64,000 nt of DNA from Macadamia tetraphylla (GCA_022985045.1 CM040970.1:17406204-17470203); one strand, 5' to 3'; positions 48,582-60,148 are shown, numbered from the stretch's first letter. Translations and numbers: made by a program. Notes: generated from the sequence alone by a model not told the origin.

Positions 48582-49313
48582 CTAATTTTTATGAAGAGAT
48601 TCCATCTCCTCATTCATGGCAATCAACCATTTTGTAGAATCAATTGAAGCAACAGCTTCAGAATATGTTGCAGGCTCACTATTTTCAATTGTATCTGCAA
48701 CAGACAATGCATAAGCAAAAAATTCAGCATGCCCATACTTTTGTGGTTGTCTAATATTCCTCCTTGGTCTATCCTTGGCAATGCTGTACCGCTCTCCTTC
48801 TTGATTCTCTTGAGCATCATCTCCTTCAGTAAAAGTAGGCAACTGGACTAAAGTAGATTGTGCTTTGTTTGAAGATGAACCACCAATTTCAAACTTCACC
48901 TTCTCTCTAGATTTTTCTTGACCTTCATCACAATGAATAGGAGCTTCTTTCCTAGGATGCAACATAGCAGATTCATCAAAAGTAACATCTCTGCTAATAA
49001 GAAATTTTGGAGACTTTGGATCAGAACACGACAACCTGTATCCTTTCACTCCAGATCCATACCCAACAAAAATGCATTTTTTAGCCCTAGGTTCCAACTT
49101 CTCTTCATTTATATGTGCATAAGCAGGACATCCAAATACTTTTAAATTTGAGGAGTCTGCAGGTTTACCTGACCAAACTTCTTCTGGAGTCTTGCACTCA
49201 ATAGCTGTGCAAGGAGATCGATTCACCAACAAGGTTGCTGTGTTAACTGCTTCTACCCAAAACTCTTTGCCCAATCCTGCATTTGATAACATACACCTTG
49301 CCTTTTCTAACAA
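48582..49313 (-). pseudogene. Copia-C integrase C-terminal part and linker to RT
   Basis: A 243-codon frame shows the integrase end: MLEKARCMLSNAGLGKEFW, NTATLLVNRSPCTAIECKTP, WSGKPADSSNLKVFGCPAYA and CIFVGYGSGVKGYRL. It is followed by an acidic linker and then PATYSEAVASIDSTKWLIAM, the lead-in to RT. The integrase joins element DNA to the host. The catalytic core upstream (about 49313-49750) is recognisable (ARYLLTFIDDFSRKVWVYFL, 49590-49530) but has frameshifts, and the frame ends with a stop just before RT. Confidence 0.75.
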
Positions 49314-50996
49314 GGTTCTATTTATACGCTCGCCACTCCATTCTCATGGGTGTTTTAACAACGTATGGTGTCTTGCAATACCTTCATTTTTACGAACTCA
49401 TTAAAGTCACCTTCACAAAACTCTAGGCCATATCGGTTCTCAACCTTTTAATTTGTTTCCGTCGCTTCTCAAGCAAATTCTTCCATGTTTGAAAGTGATA
49501 AATACTTCATTTTGTGCTTCAAGAAATAGACCCAAACCTTCCTAGAGAAATCGTCAATGAAAGTAAGCAAGTATCTTGCACCAGCCCCTTTGAAGCAACT
49601 CGAGGGCCCCATAGGTCTGAATGAATGTAGTCCAAAGTTCCATTGGTCCCTGTGAATAGCGATCAAACTAACTCTTTTCGCTTCCCAAACACACAATGCT
49701 CACGAACTCCATTGCTCCTGCATCGACCACACAACAAGCCCTTTTACTTAATGATGCCATCCCTCTTTCACTCATATGGCCTAACCTCATGTGCCATAAA
49801 TTTGTGATATCTGATTCGACATAGATGATGAAGTGCATCGCAATGACCAGGATCGTAGTACCGCAACACATACAAACTGCCAACCTTGATTTCTTTCATC
49901 AATAAGAGAACACCCTTGCTGATCTTCATGACTCCACCTTCAGTTGTATACTTGCACCCATTTGAATCAAGAGTGCCTAAACTAATGAGATTCTTCTTCA
50001 AATCAGGGACATGCCTGACATTGGACAAGGTTCTGACAATACCATCATACATCTTGATATTGATCGTTCTCATTCTAATAGTCTTACAAGAAGTATTATT
50101 TCCCATCAACACAACTCCACCTCGAACTGATTCGTATGTGGAGAACCATTCACGATTGGGACACATATGGTAGGAACAACCAGAGTCAAGAATCCATTCA
50201 TCCTGTGATCTAACTTTATCATCAGTCACCAAAAACATATCAGACTCACTCTCATCTTCAGCAATACTAGCTTCTGCAGAATCTTCTCTTTTCTGTTGAT
50301 TTTGAGCACCACCGCCTGCCTTTTGCTTATTTAAAAGCTTATAGCATTCAGATTTAATATGCCCATTTTTCTTATAGTAATTGTAGGTTAAATTCTTGTG
50401 CTTAGATTTTGATCTAGCCTTCTTTTTGTCATCATCTAAACCCCTTTCATTCATTCTCCCTCTAGCTACCAAACCAACACCATCAGATTTATTGGTAGTT
50501 GTCAACTCATCATCAATCTTCGCTTGCTTTGCAATTCGTTTGACATCCTCAATAGAGATTGTCTCTACCATAAATCATGGTATCCTAAAATGCTTATAAG
50601 ATGGAGGCGATAACATAACAATAATAGGGTCAATCTTCATCGTCTATTTTAACATCTATCATTTTCAAATCAGAATAATAGAATTGAACTCGATATATGG
50701 GATTTAATAGAAGTACCTTCACCCATATGAAGGGTATACATTGTTGCTTCAATCTCAACCTATTGGTGAGGGATTTGGTGAGGTAGAGGTTCTCTAACTT
50801 CACCAATAACTCGCAGCCGCTTTCTCCGAGAGAACTTCCTCGAGAACATCATTCAAAGACACAACAATAGCCGAAGGGCTTTATCATCCAAATCGCTTCA
50901 ATCATCATCGGACATAGTTGCAGGTTTCTTCGCCTTCCCAAATAGGGTTTTCTTCAAACCCCGCCAGTGAGAACAACCATCATTCGAACTCGCCAT
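49314..50996 (-). pseudogene. Copia-C gag, protease and integrase N-terminal part, broken
   Basis: A gag start ATG at 50996 (MASSNDG) runs into a TGA after MSDDD, and further gag words such as LYTLHMGEGTSIKSHI (about 50755-50705) appear in shifting frames. From 50571 a 267-codon frame reads the gag end with LSIEDVKR-like ISIEDVKRIAKQA. A zinc knuckle reads YNYYKKNGHIKSEC, where the first two cysteines are replaced, so it could not bind zinc normally. The protease follows with WILDSGCSYHMCPNREWF (about 50205-50150). The pre-integrase HMS box (LWHMRLGHMSERG, 49800-49760) and RYLLTFIDDFSRKVWVYF follow in other frames. Confidence 0.8.
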
Positions 50997-51078
50997 AAAC
51001 TAAAACGATGTTGCCCAAATCTATCAATATCGTTGTTGAAGCCAAGGATCGAAGTAACCCAAAACTCCGATACCAGTT

Positions 51079-51512
51079 TGTGAGATCAAACACCAAGAAA
51101 CACGAATAATAAAGAGACAATAGATCCGCACGACAGAGATTTAACGAGGTTCACACACGGTAGTGTGCTACGCCCAGCGAAGAAGAAGATGATTCACTAT
51201 GCGTAAGAGAGATTACACTAGCAAGCAGGAAAAACTCGCCTCAAACCCTAGTGCGTGAAAACTCTAGAATACCATGACTTTCTCAATAAGCAAAACATTA
51301 TATATACTCCAAAACGTGGGTCACCCATCGGGTCGCGATCGATCCGTCGAACATACCGGGGCGAGCTCCGTATTTCTCATAGATCGTGATGGGCTCCGGG
51401 CTTGGGCCGATCCATCACAGATCTCAGAAAATTTCCCATTTGGGTCACCACCAAAATATGTCGGATCAGATCAATCTTCAAAACAGGTCAAGAATTCGAG
51501 ACAAACTTAACA
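51079..51512 (-). repeat. Copia-C 5' LTR
   Basis: On the minus strand it starts TGTTAAGTTTGTC at 51512 and ends GATCTCACA at 51079, followed by AAC and the primer site TGGTATCGGAGT. It has short deletions relative to the 3' LTR. Confidence 0.9.
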
Positions 51513-51517
51513 CGATC

Positions 51518-52349
51518 TCAGGTCAATTGAGACTAAATGAAGGGAAGAAAGTTCCTGCTTGAGAAGCCTTTATTTGTTGTTTAACTTTCCCACAACTGTT
51601 CTGTTCAAGTTCTTGAGGATTCTCTAGAGATCCGAAAGTTTGCTAATCAACTGGAAAAAATTTGACCAATGAATTGAAAAATTGATCCAAAAGGTGTTAA
51701 TGAGATCGTGAAATGTGAGCTCAAGAAGCCATAATGCTTCAAATCTAAAGGATCTCTGCACTTTGTGTTGTGTTGGGATGGGCTGGAGAATTATAGCTTT
51801 ATGATCAGAAGAGGCCAAAATTCATGAATCATAGAAGCTTGGGGACAAAACAGAAATCATTCCATATTGGAAAAGAAACGATCTAGCTTGGCTTCAATCC
51901 TCCTATTACCAAACTATCTACTGTCCCAACTAAATTGATCGACAATAGCATAAGTTTCAGAGATGCAAGGCATGAGTGACAAAATGATTAAGAGCTTAGA
52001 GCTGATGAGTGGTTATGGGCCATCCACCATTTTTGTCCTCCCATTTGAGGTATGTGTTCCAATCTCCAGAAATGACCCAAAGTCTATTAATGAATGAAGA
52101 CATTTGAAGAAGAGATTCCAATTGTGAATTTCTAACATTTTGAACACAACTAAGACAAAGGTAACATTCCATATTTGATTAATCTCCAAAAATTTCACCA
52201 CTGTGAATACACCAACTAGTGAGCCATAAGATGTTTACATCAAGTTCAAAACTCCACATCAAAAGTAATCCTTCTATCCTGTTAACAATTGGAACATAAG
52301 AGAATCGATCATACGAAAGAGATCTGCAAAAAGCATGGAGATTGAAAGT
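51518..52349 (-). pseudogene. L1-like LINE, piece 1: endonuclease domain remnant
   Basis: Minus-strand frames in order show RIEGLLLMWSFELDVNIL (about 52285-52230), a SGDWNTYLKWEDKNGG block matching the GDFN motif of LINE endonucleases (about 52065-52015), and SSDHKAIILQPIPTQH with RSFRFEALWL (51818-51730). The SDH motif is catalytic in AP-like endonucleases. This is the most 5' recognised part of the LINE; it meets an A/T tract at 52350. Stops and frameshifts are frequent. Confidence 0.65.
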
Positions 52350-53275
52350 AGCTTTTTTTTTTTTTTTTGGTCTCAGATAGAAAACATAAAGAAAGATTGT
52401 AATTATTTCTGAGGTTGTGATCTCCGCTTAGTCGAGGGTTGATCAATATTATAAAAGAATAATGCAAAAGGGGTAGTGTCAGACTTATCTGAAATGTACA
52501 TGGATGATGCAATAACTGTACATAGATGATGCGCTTACCTTTGAGATGTAGTCATCGTATCAGGTACAGAAGTTGAAGCAACAGAAAGTTTCGTATTCAG
52601 GTACAATAGGGTGAAGTCGTATAAGATACTTTTCTTAAGGTGTTAACGAGCCCTTAATTTATGTATAAAGGGTTGACCTGCTCTTTTACCTCTAAGTTAA
52701 AATCACCCCCTAATCACAAAGGCTGCACTCCCAAGTGTGATTAATACAGGGAGTCCGTAAGCTATACTAAGAAACTGAAAGAGAGAGAAGAGAAGAAGAA
52801 ACAGAATGGAATACAATACTGAACGTATTTATTATCAGTGTACAAGACAAACACAATCATGACTCTCTGGATTTGTTATGAATTTTTGGCATGTAGGCAG
52901 TGGGTATTTATAGACCCAAACATACCTGTACGTGAACAAATGTAATGTACGTCTACAGGTACCTGTATGTACAAGTATGTGTCTTTTCATACAAAGGGTG
53001 CATCTATTCTCTATAGATGTCAATGTATGTACATATAGGTGTATCCCTTGTATGTATTCATCCGTATAGGTTTGTCCCTAATATGTATCCATACGTATAG
53101 GTGTGTTCATTGCATGATATACATGTATGAGTGTCCCTTAAAAACACTACACATGTACTGATAAGTAAGTGCATGTATAGTCAACTTTAACTCACATGCT
53201 TTTACTAATACCAAAGAACTTGAACAAAGGAAGAGATTAGTTGTTTTGAAACTTCAAAACTCTAACAACCAATCC
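52350..53275 (-). mobile_element. Possible LTR or retroposed sequence, origin unresolved
   Basis: On the minus strand the segment begins with an LTR-like TGTTAGAGTTTTGAAG (53267) and holds a TATA-like CTATAAATACCC (near 52910). It ends at an A tract (T tract 52352-52367) abutting the LINE endonuclease piece. A TGTT start and a TATA box suggest an LTR, but the poly(A)-like edge suggests a retroposed transcript. No target duplication was found. It contains many short gtatgta/tacgta words (52920-53110). Confidence 0.3.
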
Positions 53276-53296
53276 CTTTCCTCTTCTTCTTCTTCT

Positions 53297-53327
<31 letters not shown>

Positions 53328-53694
53328 TTTTATTCCCCACCCCCAAAATACGCAGTGTGGATCATGCTCTCGTACGAAAACTATTCTCGGGTTGATCCGT
53401 ATAAATAGAATCTACCCAACAACCAACTTTGTGGTGAATTTTATTTGTGCAGATCTATCCCATATGAAAATAGTTTTCCTAAGAGAACTTGATCCGCTCT
53501 CCAACATACGTGGGCCATCAAACAAATGGGGCCTATAGAAATAAAAACCCATGGATTACCCATTTCATCCCTTTTATAAGCTTTAGACCATGTTTGGGTG
53601 AAGCCAAATTGTATATAGTACGTGACCATTGCCACCCTAATGAATTTTAAGTGATACCCATTGGGCTTTAAGATTGTTTTAGGGGAAAAAGAAA

Positions 53695-53729
<35 letters not shown>

Positions 53730-54319
53730 TCTAAATATGCAACGCGAACCCATCCACATTTGTCAATTACGAATACGGATGTCAATTTGGGATAAGAATC
53801 AGGAACCTTCCTCGAATCGTCTTGCTAAAACTCTGTACCAGGACTAAGTAGTAAATGGGATGATTTTGGGATGGGAATTCCCAAATGAACCACTAATAAA
53901 GAACCATTTCCATAGGAATCATTAAAATTCGTCCCCTTTTCTATAGTGCCTTGAACTATTTAGGAACTAACTGTCCCATCTTATTAATAATCGAGGCTAA
54001 GACCTAGATTTTGGTTCCATTATCTACACAAGACAGTTATAGGATTGAAACCTTTAGTAACGATATCAGTATGGACATGTCCTAAATACTGAAACTGTCC
54101 CAATTGACACCATTAATTACAAAGAGTAGCCACTGCCATGAACATCTTCTCCTAAAATTCTCAGTCCTCTGATGTCATTGTTGGTGATGAACGGTTAAAA
54201 TGCCAATCAAGGGTGAGTAAAGGAACGGTAAAAATGTAAAGCATTGGAATGTTTTATCAAGTACTCAATTCAAGGGTGAATCTATTTTTTGCCCCTTGAC
54301 ACTACATGTCTTCTATGCG
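53276..54319. other. Intergenic, no recognisable gene
   Basis: Includes CTT/T tracts (53281-53325) and a TA microsatellite (53698-53726). No ORF with a domain. Confidence 0.4.
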
Positions 54320-54740
54320 TTGAATTAAAATGGAATCAGATTGGTACCTCTTTATGTCGTATGAATTTTCCAGAAGAATTTGGACCGCAGGCCCTGAATC
54401 TGACCTTTCGAAAAGCGACCTCTCTTTTTTTCACATCTTGATTTTTGCCATCACTTGCTATTTCATTTGGACAGCTAGGAACTCAATGGTCAAATTGGGT
54501 AAGCCTTTCAATCCCCTTCTAATATTGAGCAATGTCAATTGATGGATTCAAGACCTTAAGACTCATCAAGCTCCCAAATGCCTTAGCCACCAACCCTACC
54601 GTTGGCCAAAATTTAACCTAGACTACCAAGATCTTATACCAAGGTCATCTTATCTCATTATCAGTGATGACAACTTCATTGGCCATGAGAACTTCCTTAC
54701 CTTTCTTTTTGATGGTTGTGTTATGCTATCTTGATCTATA
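54320..54740 (+). pseudogene. LINE remnant: zf-RVT and start of the RNase H region
   Basis: The plus-strand frame at 54330-54542 has FSRRIWTAGPESDLSKSD, then FAITCYFIWTARNSMV and KPFNPLLILSNVN, the zf-RVT end of plant L1 LINEs. After a TGA the reading continues with IQDLKTHQAPK to about 54738. Both ends are missing. Confidence 0.55.
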
Positions 54741-55140
54741 ACGGTGGTAATTCATTATCCAAAAACAGAAGGAAAAAGAAGACAACCCAACCAAAGAAGC
54801 CTCTTTCTTGTGACTTAAGGAATTTTTTAGCATGTCTTGGGTGGGGAGAAGACGTTGGTAAGGATACTTTTTAAATGGTTTAAGTGTTCTAGATCCCACA
54901 TAAAATAAAATAATATAAATTGGATATTTTCCATTGTCAATCTTCTTGTGTAGGGTGAGATTTTGTTGCTAACTAAGTAAAATCAACTAATACCACCACT
55001 TTCATATATATTTTTTTGTTAGGGAAGGTTTCTAGACCTTTGGTCTGACTATTCCTCTAAATCCAATCCATCGACCTTATAATCACTAGATCTGATCATC
55101 AGCGGGATTAACTAGAAAGTTAAATTAATCCCACTGTGAG
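54741..55140. other. Intergenic, no recognisable gene
   Basis: AT-rich sequence without ORFs of note. Confidence 0.4.
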
Positions 55141-55370
55141 CATGGTTTGAGAATTTAGTATCGGGAACAAGATCGATCAAGGTCAATATCGATTCAGATC
55201 GGTCAAGATCTGACAGAGATGCCCCAATTTTCAATTAAAAACAATTTTGGATTATTTTACCCTTTATCCATATCAATTCATCGAGACGATATCGGCCAAG
55301 AATCAAAATCGATCAAGACCGATTCCAATCCGATCTAGTCGATTCTAACTGATCCGATTCTCAAACCATG
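55141..55370. mobile_element. Small MITE with catggtttgagaat ends
   Basis: The left end catggtttgagaattta and the reverse complement of the right end catggtttgagaatcgg are inverted copies. Between them are many gatcggtcaagat/gatcaagaccgat words. Related debris with the same vocabulary occurs at about 44730-45000, 55960-56050 and 57110-57250. No clear target duplication. Confidence 0.55.
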
Positions 55371-56090
55371 GTTGTGAATACCCTAAAAATACTGCCAAGG
55401 TGATTCCAACACAGCTAATATGCTTATAAGACACTTTACCCATGATAAATTCACCAAGGGATCAACCCCTTGGGATTACCACTTTCGCAATGTCAAGAAC
55501 ATAACTTTGCTTTGTGAATCTTAAAAGCGATCAATTGAGGTTAAAGAAATGGAGGATGAGTGGTAAAGAGAAAAGTATCTTATTTTCTTTTCCTCTCAAA
55601 CAATCATCGATTTCACAATCCTGTCATGTTTGATATTCTTGGAATTGATGGTTTTCAAGCGAAAAGCCAAAAAGGCTCAAAACCAGGTACGTAGAAAAAA
55701 CATAAGGAAGGGAAAGCAAACAATGAAGCTGTCGGTGGTGCTGTACGTAATGCTCAGACATCTATTTTGTTGCTTTAAGTTGTTGGCCTCCAACTTTAAT
55801 CTTCCAAAAGCTTACATAATTATAACTTCATTACAAGTCACCAACTTTAATCTTCCAAAAGCTTACATAATTATAACTTCATTACAAATATATAATAATA
55901 ACTCAAAAAGATATTTGGGACTTCAATTCCATTTTTATGATTAGATGTATTGACCAATGTTTTAAACCCGGAATTGGGATCTAGATTGGTCTCGGTGGAT
56001 TTCGATTTGGGTCAGATCTATTACGTGGTTGACTTGGATGGTCACATATGATATGGATCCTAATGTATCGATAATATGACATGTAAGGGA
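55371..56090. other. Intergenic, no recognisable gene apart from a tandem repeat
   Basis: The ORF at 55630-55944 runs through the tandem repeat and has no domain. Repeat-family words (gggatctagattggtctcgg) occur near 55975. Confidence 0.4.
55790..55887. repeat. 51-bp tandem duplication
   Basis: The unit starting ccaactttaatcttccaaaa occurs at 55790 and again at 55841 with no visible difference. Confidence 0.95.
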
Positions 56091-56095
56091 GTTAT

Positions 56096-56481
56096 TGTTG
56101 GTGTACGACGTCTTGAATTCCGTCACAGTTTAATCCAGGCAGGATAACGGTCCCACTAACCGATTAGCGGGCCGTCGGGGTTGCAAGGGCAGAGACCCCT
56201 TCATAGCAAAGGTGTAGGGGGCACAACCCCCTGCTCGAATTTTTTATTTGAGGGCAGTTTTGTACTTTCTGGATTAAGGTTTTTTCGCTATATATTTGTA
56301 ATTAGAGTTTTTTTCTTTGTAATGCAGGCAATTTGAGAGAGGTGTGAGGGCAAACATTGTAACCCTATTTTCAATTGATAGTGAAGCAGGACCTCATCTC
56401 ATCGAGCATGTAGGCAATCTTGCCGAACCTCGTAAGCTTATATGCGTTGTTTGTTCTTGTTTTTCCATTACCGTTTCTACG
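56096..56481 (+). mobile_element. Solo LTR with a 5-bp target duplication
   Basis: The segment starts TGTTGGTGTACGACG and ends CCGTTTCTACG, with GTTAT directly on both sides (56091-56095 and 56482-56486). It has a TATA-like ctatatatttgtaa (56290 region) and the repeat-typical words gcagagaccccttc and gggggcacaacccc. The expected terminal CA is CG here, one transition away. No second copy of the LTR or internal sequence is in the window, so it is best explained as the product of recombination between two LTRs. Confidence 0.65.
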
Positions 56482-56486
56482 GTTAT

Positions 56487-57640
56487 AACTAGTTTAATTA
56501 GCAATATTAGTATTTGAACGAAGTGATAGACTTGAAAATCTTAAAATTATTTCTAAATGTGGTGGCGGAGGTTTTCTCACCCAAGCAAAACCTCATGCTG
56601 ACTTTGTAAAACCTAAACACCCTATTTTATATCATATTCTTCCTGTCTCCATCTTTATTTTCTCTTTTTATTCCCTATTTTCTCTCCACCTGTATCGTGT
56701 ACGTATTAGAATCCGAATAAGGTTGGATCCTTTTTGGATTTGATCTTGAATCAGACTGAAAAAACAAAGAAGAAAAAACGAATCAAAACTTCCTCAGAGT
56801 TCCTACCAGGCTACCGATATGCCCTCACCCCTCATCTATCCTCCATAGTCTCCTTACAACCCTCCCTCCCCTTCCCCCGACCATCTTTCTGCCTTTCCGA
56901 AGGCCCTATCCTCTCTCTATCTCTCTCCGATGGCCATGCCTTGCCCCCTACCCCTACCCCTACCCCTACCCCTACCCTCCGCTACCACTGCACCACCCCC
57001 TCTATGGCCTGCCCTACCCGTTGCGGCTACCTTTGCATCGCCCTCTCCTTCAGGATGCTTCATGTGGGTTTCTTTAATCGTGATATCAATAAGTGGCTAT
57101 CATGCATATTCCGATCAATCAGACTGAATGATCCAGAACTGATCCATCTAAGGGTTAAGACCACTTGGACTTGGGGAAATCAGGATCAATCACAGTCAAT
57201 ATCGATCTAGATTGGCTGATTCGACTAATCCAATTCCAATTTTTAAAATACTGATAGATCATCTCGTCATATATCATGAAAATTACATGTTAAGCATATG
57301 ATTTTTCATAAGGGAAATGATTTATAAGTTGCGGCATGTATTGGTATATGCCACATCAAGTTAATAAATGCATGGGAGGGAGTGCTACATAATTCATATA
57401 TTTGGAATCCACATAATCAAGAAGGATAGAATGTGTGCTATCAACCATTTCACCATCCTTTTCTTTTTTCTTATTTTTTATATTTGGAGAATTGTTGAAC
57501 AAGTTATCTCATTTGTTGGGGCTCCACAAATTTAACCAGTGTAGTTTTGCTACAATAACTGAAAGTTCTTCCTTAGGCTGTAAATTTGAGGTAATTTTTT
57601 TATGTTCTCGTCGGTTCTTCCTCCTTTTTTTATTTTTTTG
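56487..57640. other. Intergenic, no recognisable gene
   Basis: It holds a 158-codon ORF (56734-57210) without any domain; its Leu-Pro/Thr-Pro stretch comes from the CCCCTA repeat. Repeat-family debris lies at 57110-57250. Confidence 0.4.
56945..56976. repeat. (CCCCTA)5 hexamer repeat
   Basis: Five units of CCCCTA in a row. The usual plant telomere unit is CCCTAAA, so this is a look-alike and not a telomere remnant on present evidence. Confidence 0.9.

Positions 57641-57644
<4 letters not shown>

Positions 57645-57679
<35 letters not shown>
57645..57679. repeat. (TA)n microsatellite
   Basis: About 35 bp of TA units at the 3' side of the minus-strand LINE. Confidence 0.95.
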
Positions 57680-57682
<3 letters not shown>

Positions 57683-57689
57683 CTAAGAT

Positions 57690-59815
57690 GAAAGAGATGC
57701 ATTAGATAATATTGGCCCTAGTACATTTCATATTCATCCCATAAGTAGCAGTCCTACTAGTTAGAGTCTTAGGCCATCTCCTTAAGATCTCCTAGAAGTC
57801 TATGTCTGCTTATATTACAAAAGTGAGGATAATAGGGATGGTTATCCATTTCACAATACAACATTACTAAAGTTCTTGGCCATAGGTTTAGTAGTTTGTC
57901 ATAGTTCTTGTTAAGAAGAAGTTTGATTGCCTCCGAATCACTCCACACCTGATCCACTTTCCATTTATTGGTTCTTGCTCGCCCCAACCCTGCCAAGAGA
58001 CCTAGGGCCTCCGCTTTACCATCTTTTCCTGTGAAAACACAATTTGCTTCCCATAAGATATCTTGGTTTTGAGAGATAAGAACACTAGCCCATGCAGACA
58101 TATTTGTTTTTACATCCTGCTATATTAGTGATAACAAGTGTATTTGTGCTCAGTATTGGTGGAGTTGGACTAGGGGTTTGAGATGAGACAGATATCACCT
58201 AGTCTTCCTTCACGGGATGGTTGATGTTGTTTGTTACCCAAAATTCAATTTGCTTAATAATATTGCTGCAATCTGGTTTTTATGCACAAAAAGTGGTTTT
58301 GTTTCTAGGATCTCAAAGGAAATAACATGTTATTATCATTACAAAAAAAACCATTTCAGTCCTTTTTTGGGGATGAGATCGGTATTGAAGCAAAATAATA
58401 AAAAAAAAATTTCGACTGAATCACAAGGAAGTCTATCCAGTTTGAAACCTAATATACCCAATGCCCAAACCTTTCTAGAGAGATCACACTCAAACAAAAT
58501 ATGAAAAAGAATTTCCCTTTGAGAAGGGCAAAGACAACAATGTGGTTCAATGCCCACCCAATTTGATACAATATCCTTTGTTGGAGGGTCCCTCATTAAG
58601 CGCTCGCCAGAAGAAAATCTTAAACTTTGGGTGGATATTGATTTTCCAAAAAAATCGCCACCATCGAGAGCAAGGAGATGAGCAACAACACCTATTTGAG
58701 CATTCACTGAAGCTTGTTAGTGCAGAGGCCTGAAGAAACTTAGTAGCTAGCTTAGTTGAGAAAGATCCCTCCTTAGAAAAGGAACATCTCCAAATGTCAA
58801 GACTGAAAGACAAAGGAATTTGAACAATAGAGTTAATGAGATGAGCAGGTAATACAGAGTGTAAACGATCTAGGATCCAGTTATTATTGGTGGTGAAGGA
58901 ACTAACAGGTGTACATGGAGTAAGGGTACTACTTTTAGTTAAAACCGTGTGAAGCTCAAATGTTCTGTTTTGATAGTTAACGCACGGATCAAACCAGAAG
59001 GAAGTGTTGGACCCATAACCAATCTTCCGAGAAACAATATTTTTCAAAATTGGGAGAACCTTAGTGATACTGTTCCAACATGGTGAGCCTTTGGTTTTCA
59101 GGGTTTTGGGATCGAAGATTGACTTATTCCAGAAGTATTTGGACTTAAGGAGTTGAGCCCAGAGACAATTCCCATTAACAAGAAGTCTCCACCCAAGTTT
59201 AAGAAATAAAGCTTTGTTTTGGGTTTTGGCATTTCGAAATCCGAGTCCACCATGGATATTTGGTTGGCAGATTCTATTCCAACCAATGAGGTGAGCTTTC
59301 TTAACTCTATTATCGTCACCATTCCAAAAATGTAAAATGATAGAGTCAAGTGTTTTACACACATTCTTAGGGAAAGCAAAACACGACATGAGGTAGGATG
59401 GAATGGAGGCAAGAGAAGATTGTAGAAGAACACCTCTACATGCATAGGTGAGTAGTTTGGATGTTCACAAACTTTTATTTCTCATTCTATTTACAACACT
59501 ATTAAAAGAGAAACTTCTATTCCTAGAATGAAAGATGTTTGTACCCAAATAACAGGAGTCAGGTCCCATTCCCTCGATACCTATTATTTTGCTTAAACAT
59601 TTTTTAGAGCAATCATCCACATTGGAGCTAAAAAGTAAACCACTTTTTCTCGAAATTAAGGTTGGTCCAGAAAGTTCTGAGAACAGCTCATATCCTCTAA
59701 CAAGTTCATTTCCCTATAGGTTGTAAGGAGTCTAGATAATCCCTCCATCACAATATGAACAAGTAGGGGCTCAAAGGGCATCTTTGACGGATACCTCTGG
59801 CAGCAGTGAATAAGT
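57690..59815 (-). pseudogene. L1-like LINE 3' half (RT C-terminus, zf-RVT, RNase H)
   Basis: From upstream on the minus strand: VMEGLSRLLTTYREMNLL (about 59755-59700), SRKSGLLFSSNVDDCSKKCL (about 59660-59600) and YLGTNIFHSRNRSFSFN (about 59555-59500). Next is MSCFAFPKNVCKTLDSII at 59389, starting a 280-codon open frame with ICQPNIHGGLGFRNAKTQNK and GYGSNTSFWFDPC, which ends in the zf-RVT block (FFWKINIHPKFKIFFWRALN). A frameshift near 58550 leads to CCLCPSQREILFHILFECDL. The last part (58101-57769) is an RNase H end with GKAEALGLLAGLGRA and WSDSEAIKLLLNK. The element is 5'-truncated. It is distinct from the split LINE, and less decayed. Confidence 0.8.
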
Positions 59816-60084
59816 TCTTCCTTGTTTTTTGTAAGAATAAGTTCTTCCTTGAAGTGCAGCCAAACGAGAGAGGGTTAAAAAAAAAAAAAAATCAAGCCTA
59901 AAGTAATAAAAGATGCCATAAAAATGAAAGGTACAGCCTAGCTAATAACTTTTTTTTTTGTAACAAGGTACAGTCTAATAACTGATGATGCTTAAGAAGT
60001 AAAACTAAATAAGATAATCTAATAGTAGGTCTACCAAAAAAATAGTGATAATATAACAGGACAGAATAGTCAAAGATTCCATTC

Positions 60085-60086
<2 letters not shown>

Positions 60087-60126
<40 letters not shown>

Positions 60127-60148
60127 ATATATATATATATATATATAT
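60087..60148. repeat. (CT)n(TA)n compound microsatellite
   Basis: About 36 bp of CT units followed by about 26 bp of TA units. Confidence 0.95.

Larger units (their letters stand above)
46569..51512 (-). mobile_element. Copia-C: TNT1-94-like (Tork-type) LTR retrotransposon, minus strand
   Basis: The LTRs 46569-47028 and 51079-51512 are flanked by a perfect 5-bp target duplication CGATC (46564-46568 and 51513-51517). On the minus strand the primer site TGGTATCGGAGT follows the 5' LTR, and the purine tract AAGGTGGAGAT precedes the 3' LTR. The order gag, protease, integrase, RT, RNase H is the Copia order. The two LTRs differ by several indels (460 against 434 bp) and substitutions, so the insertion is not recent. 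RT-RNase H is a clean ORF, while gag and integrase are broken. Confidence 0.93.

Noticed and set aside
56734..57210. 158-codon ORF with a Thr-Pro repeat
   Set aside because: The repeat part is translation of the CCCCTA microsatellite and the end runs into MITE-type debris.
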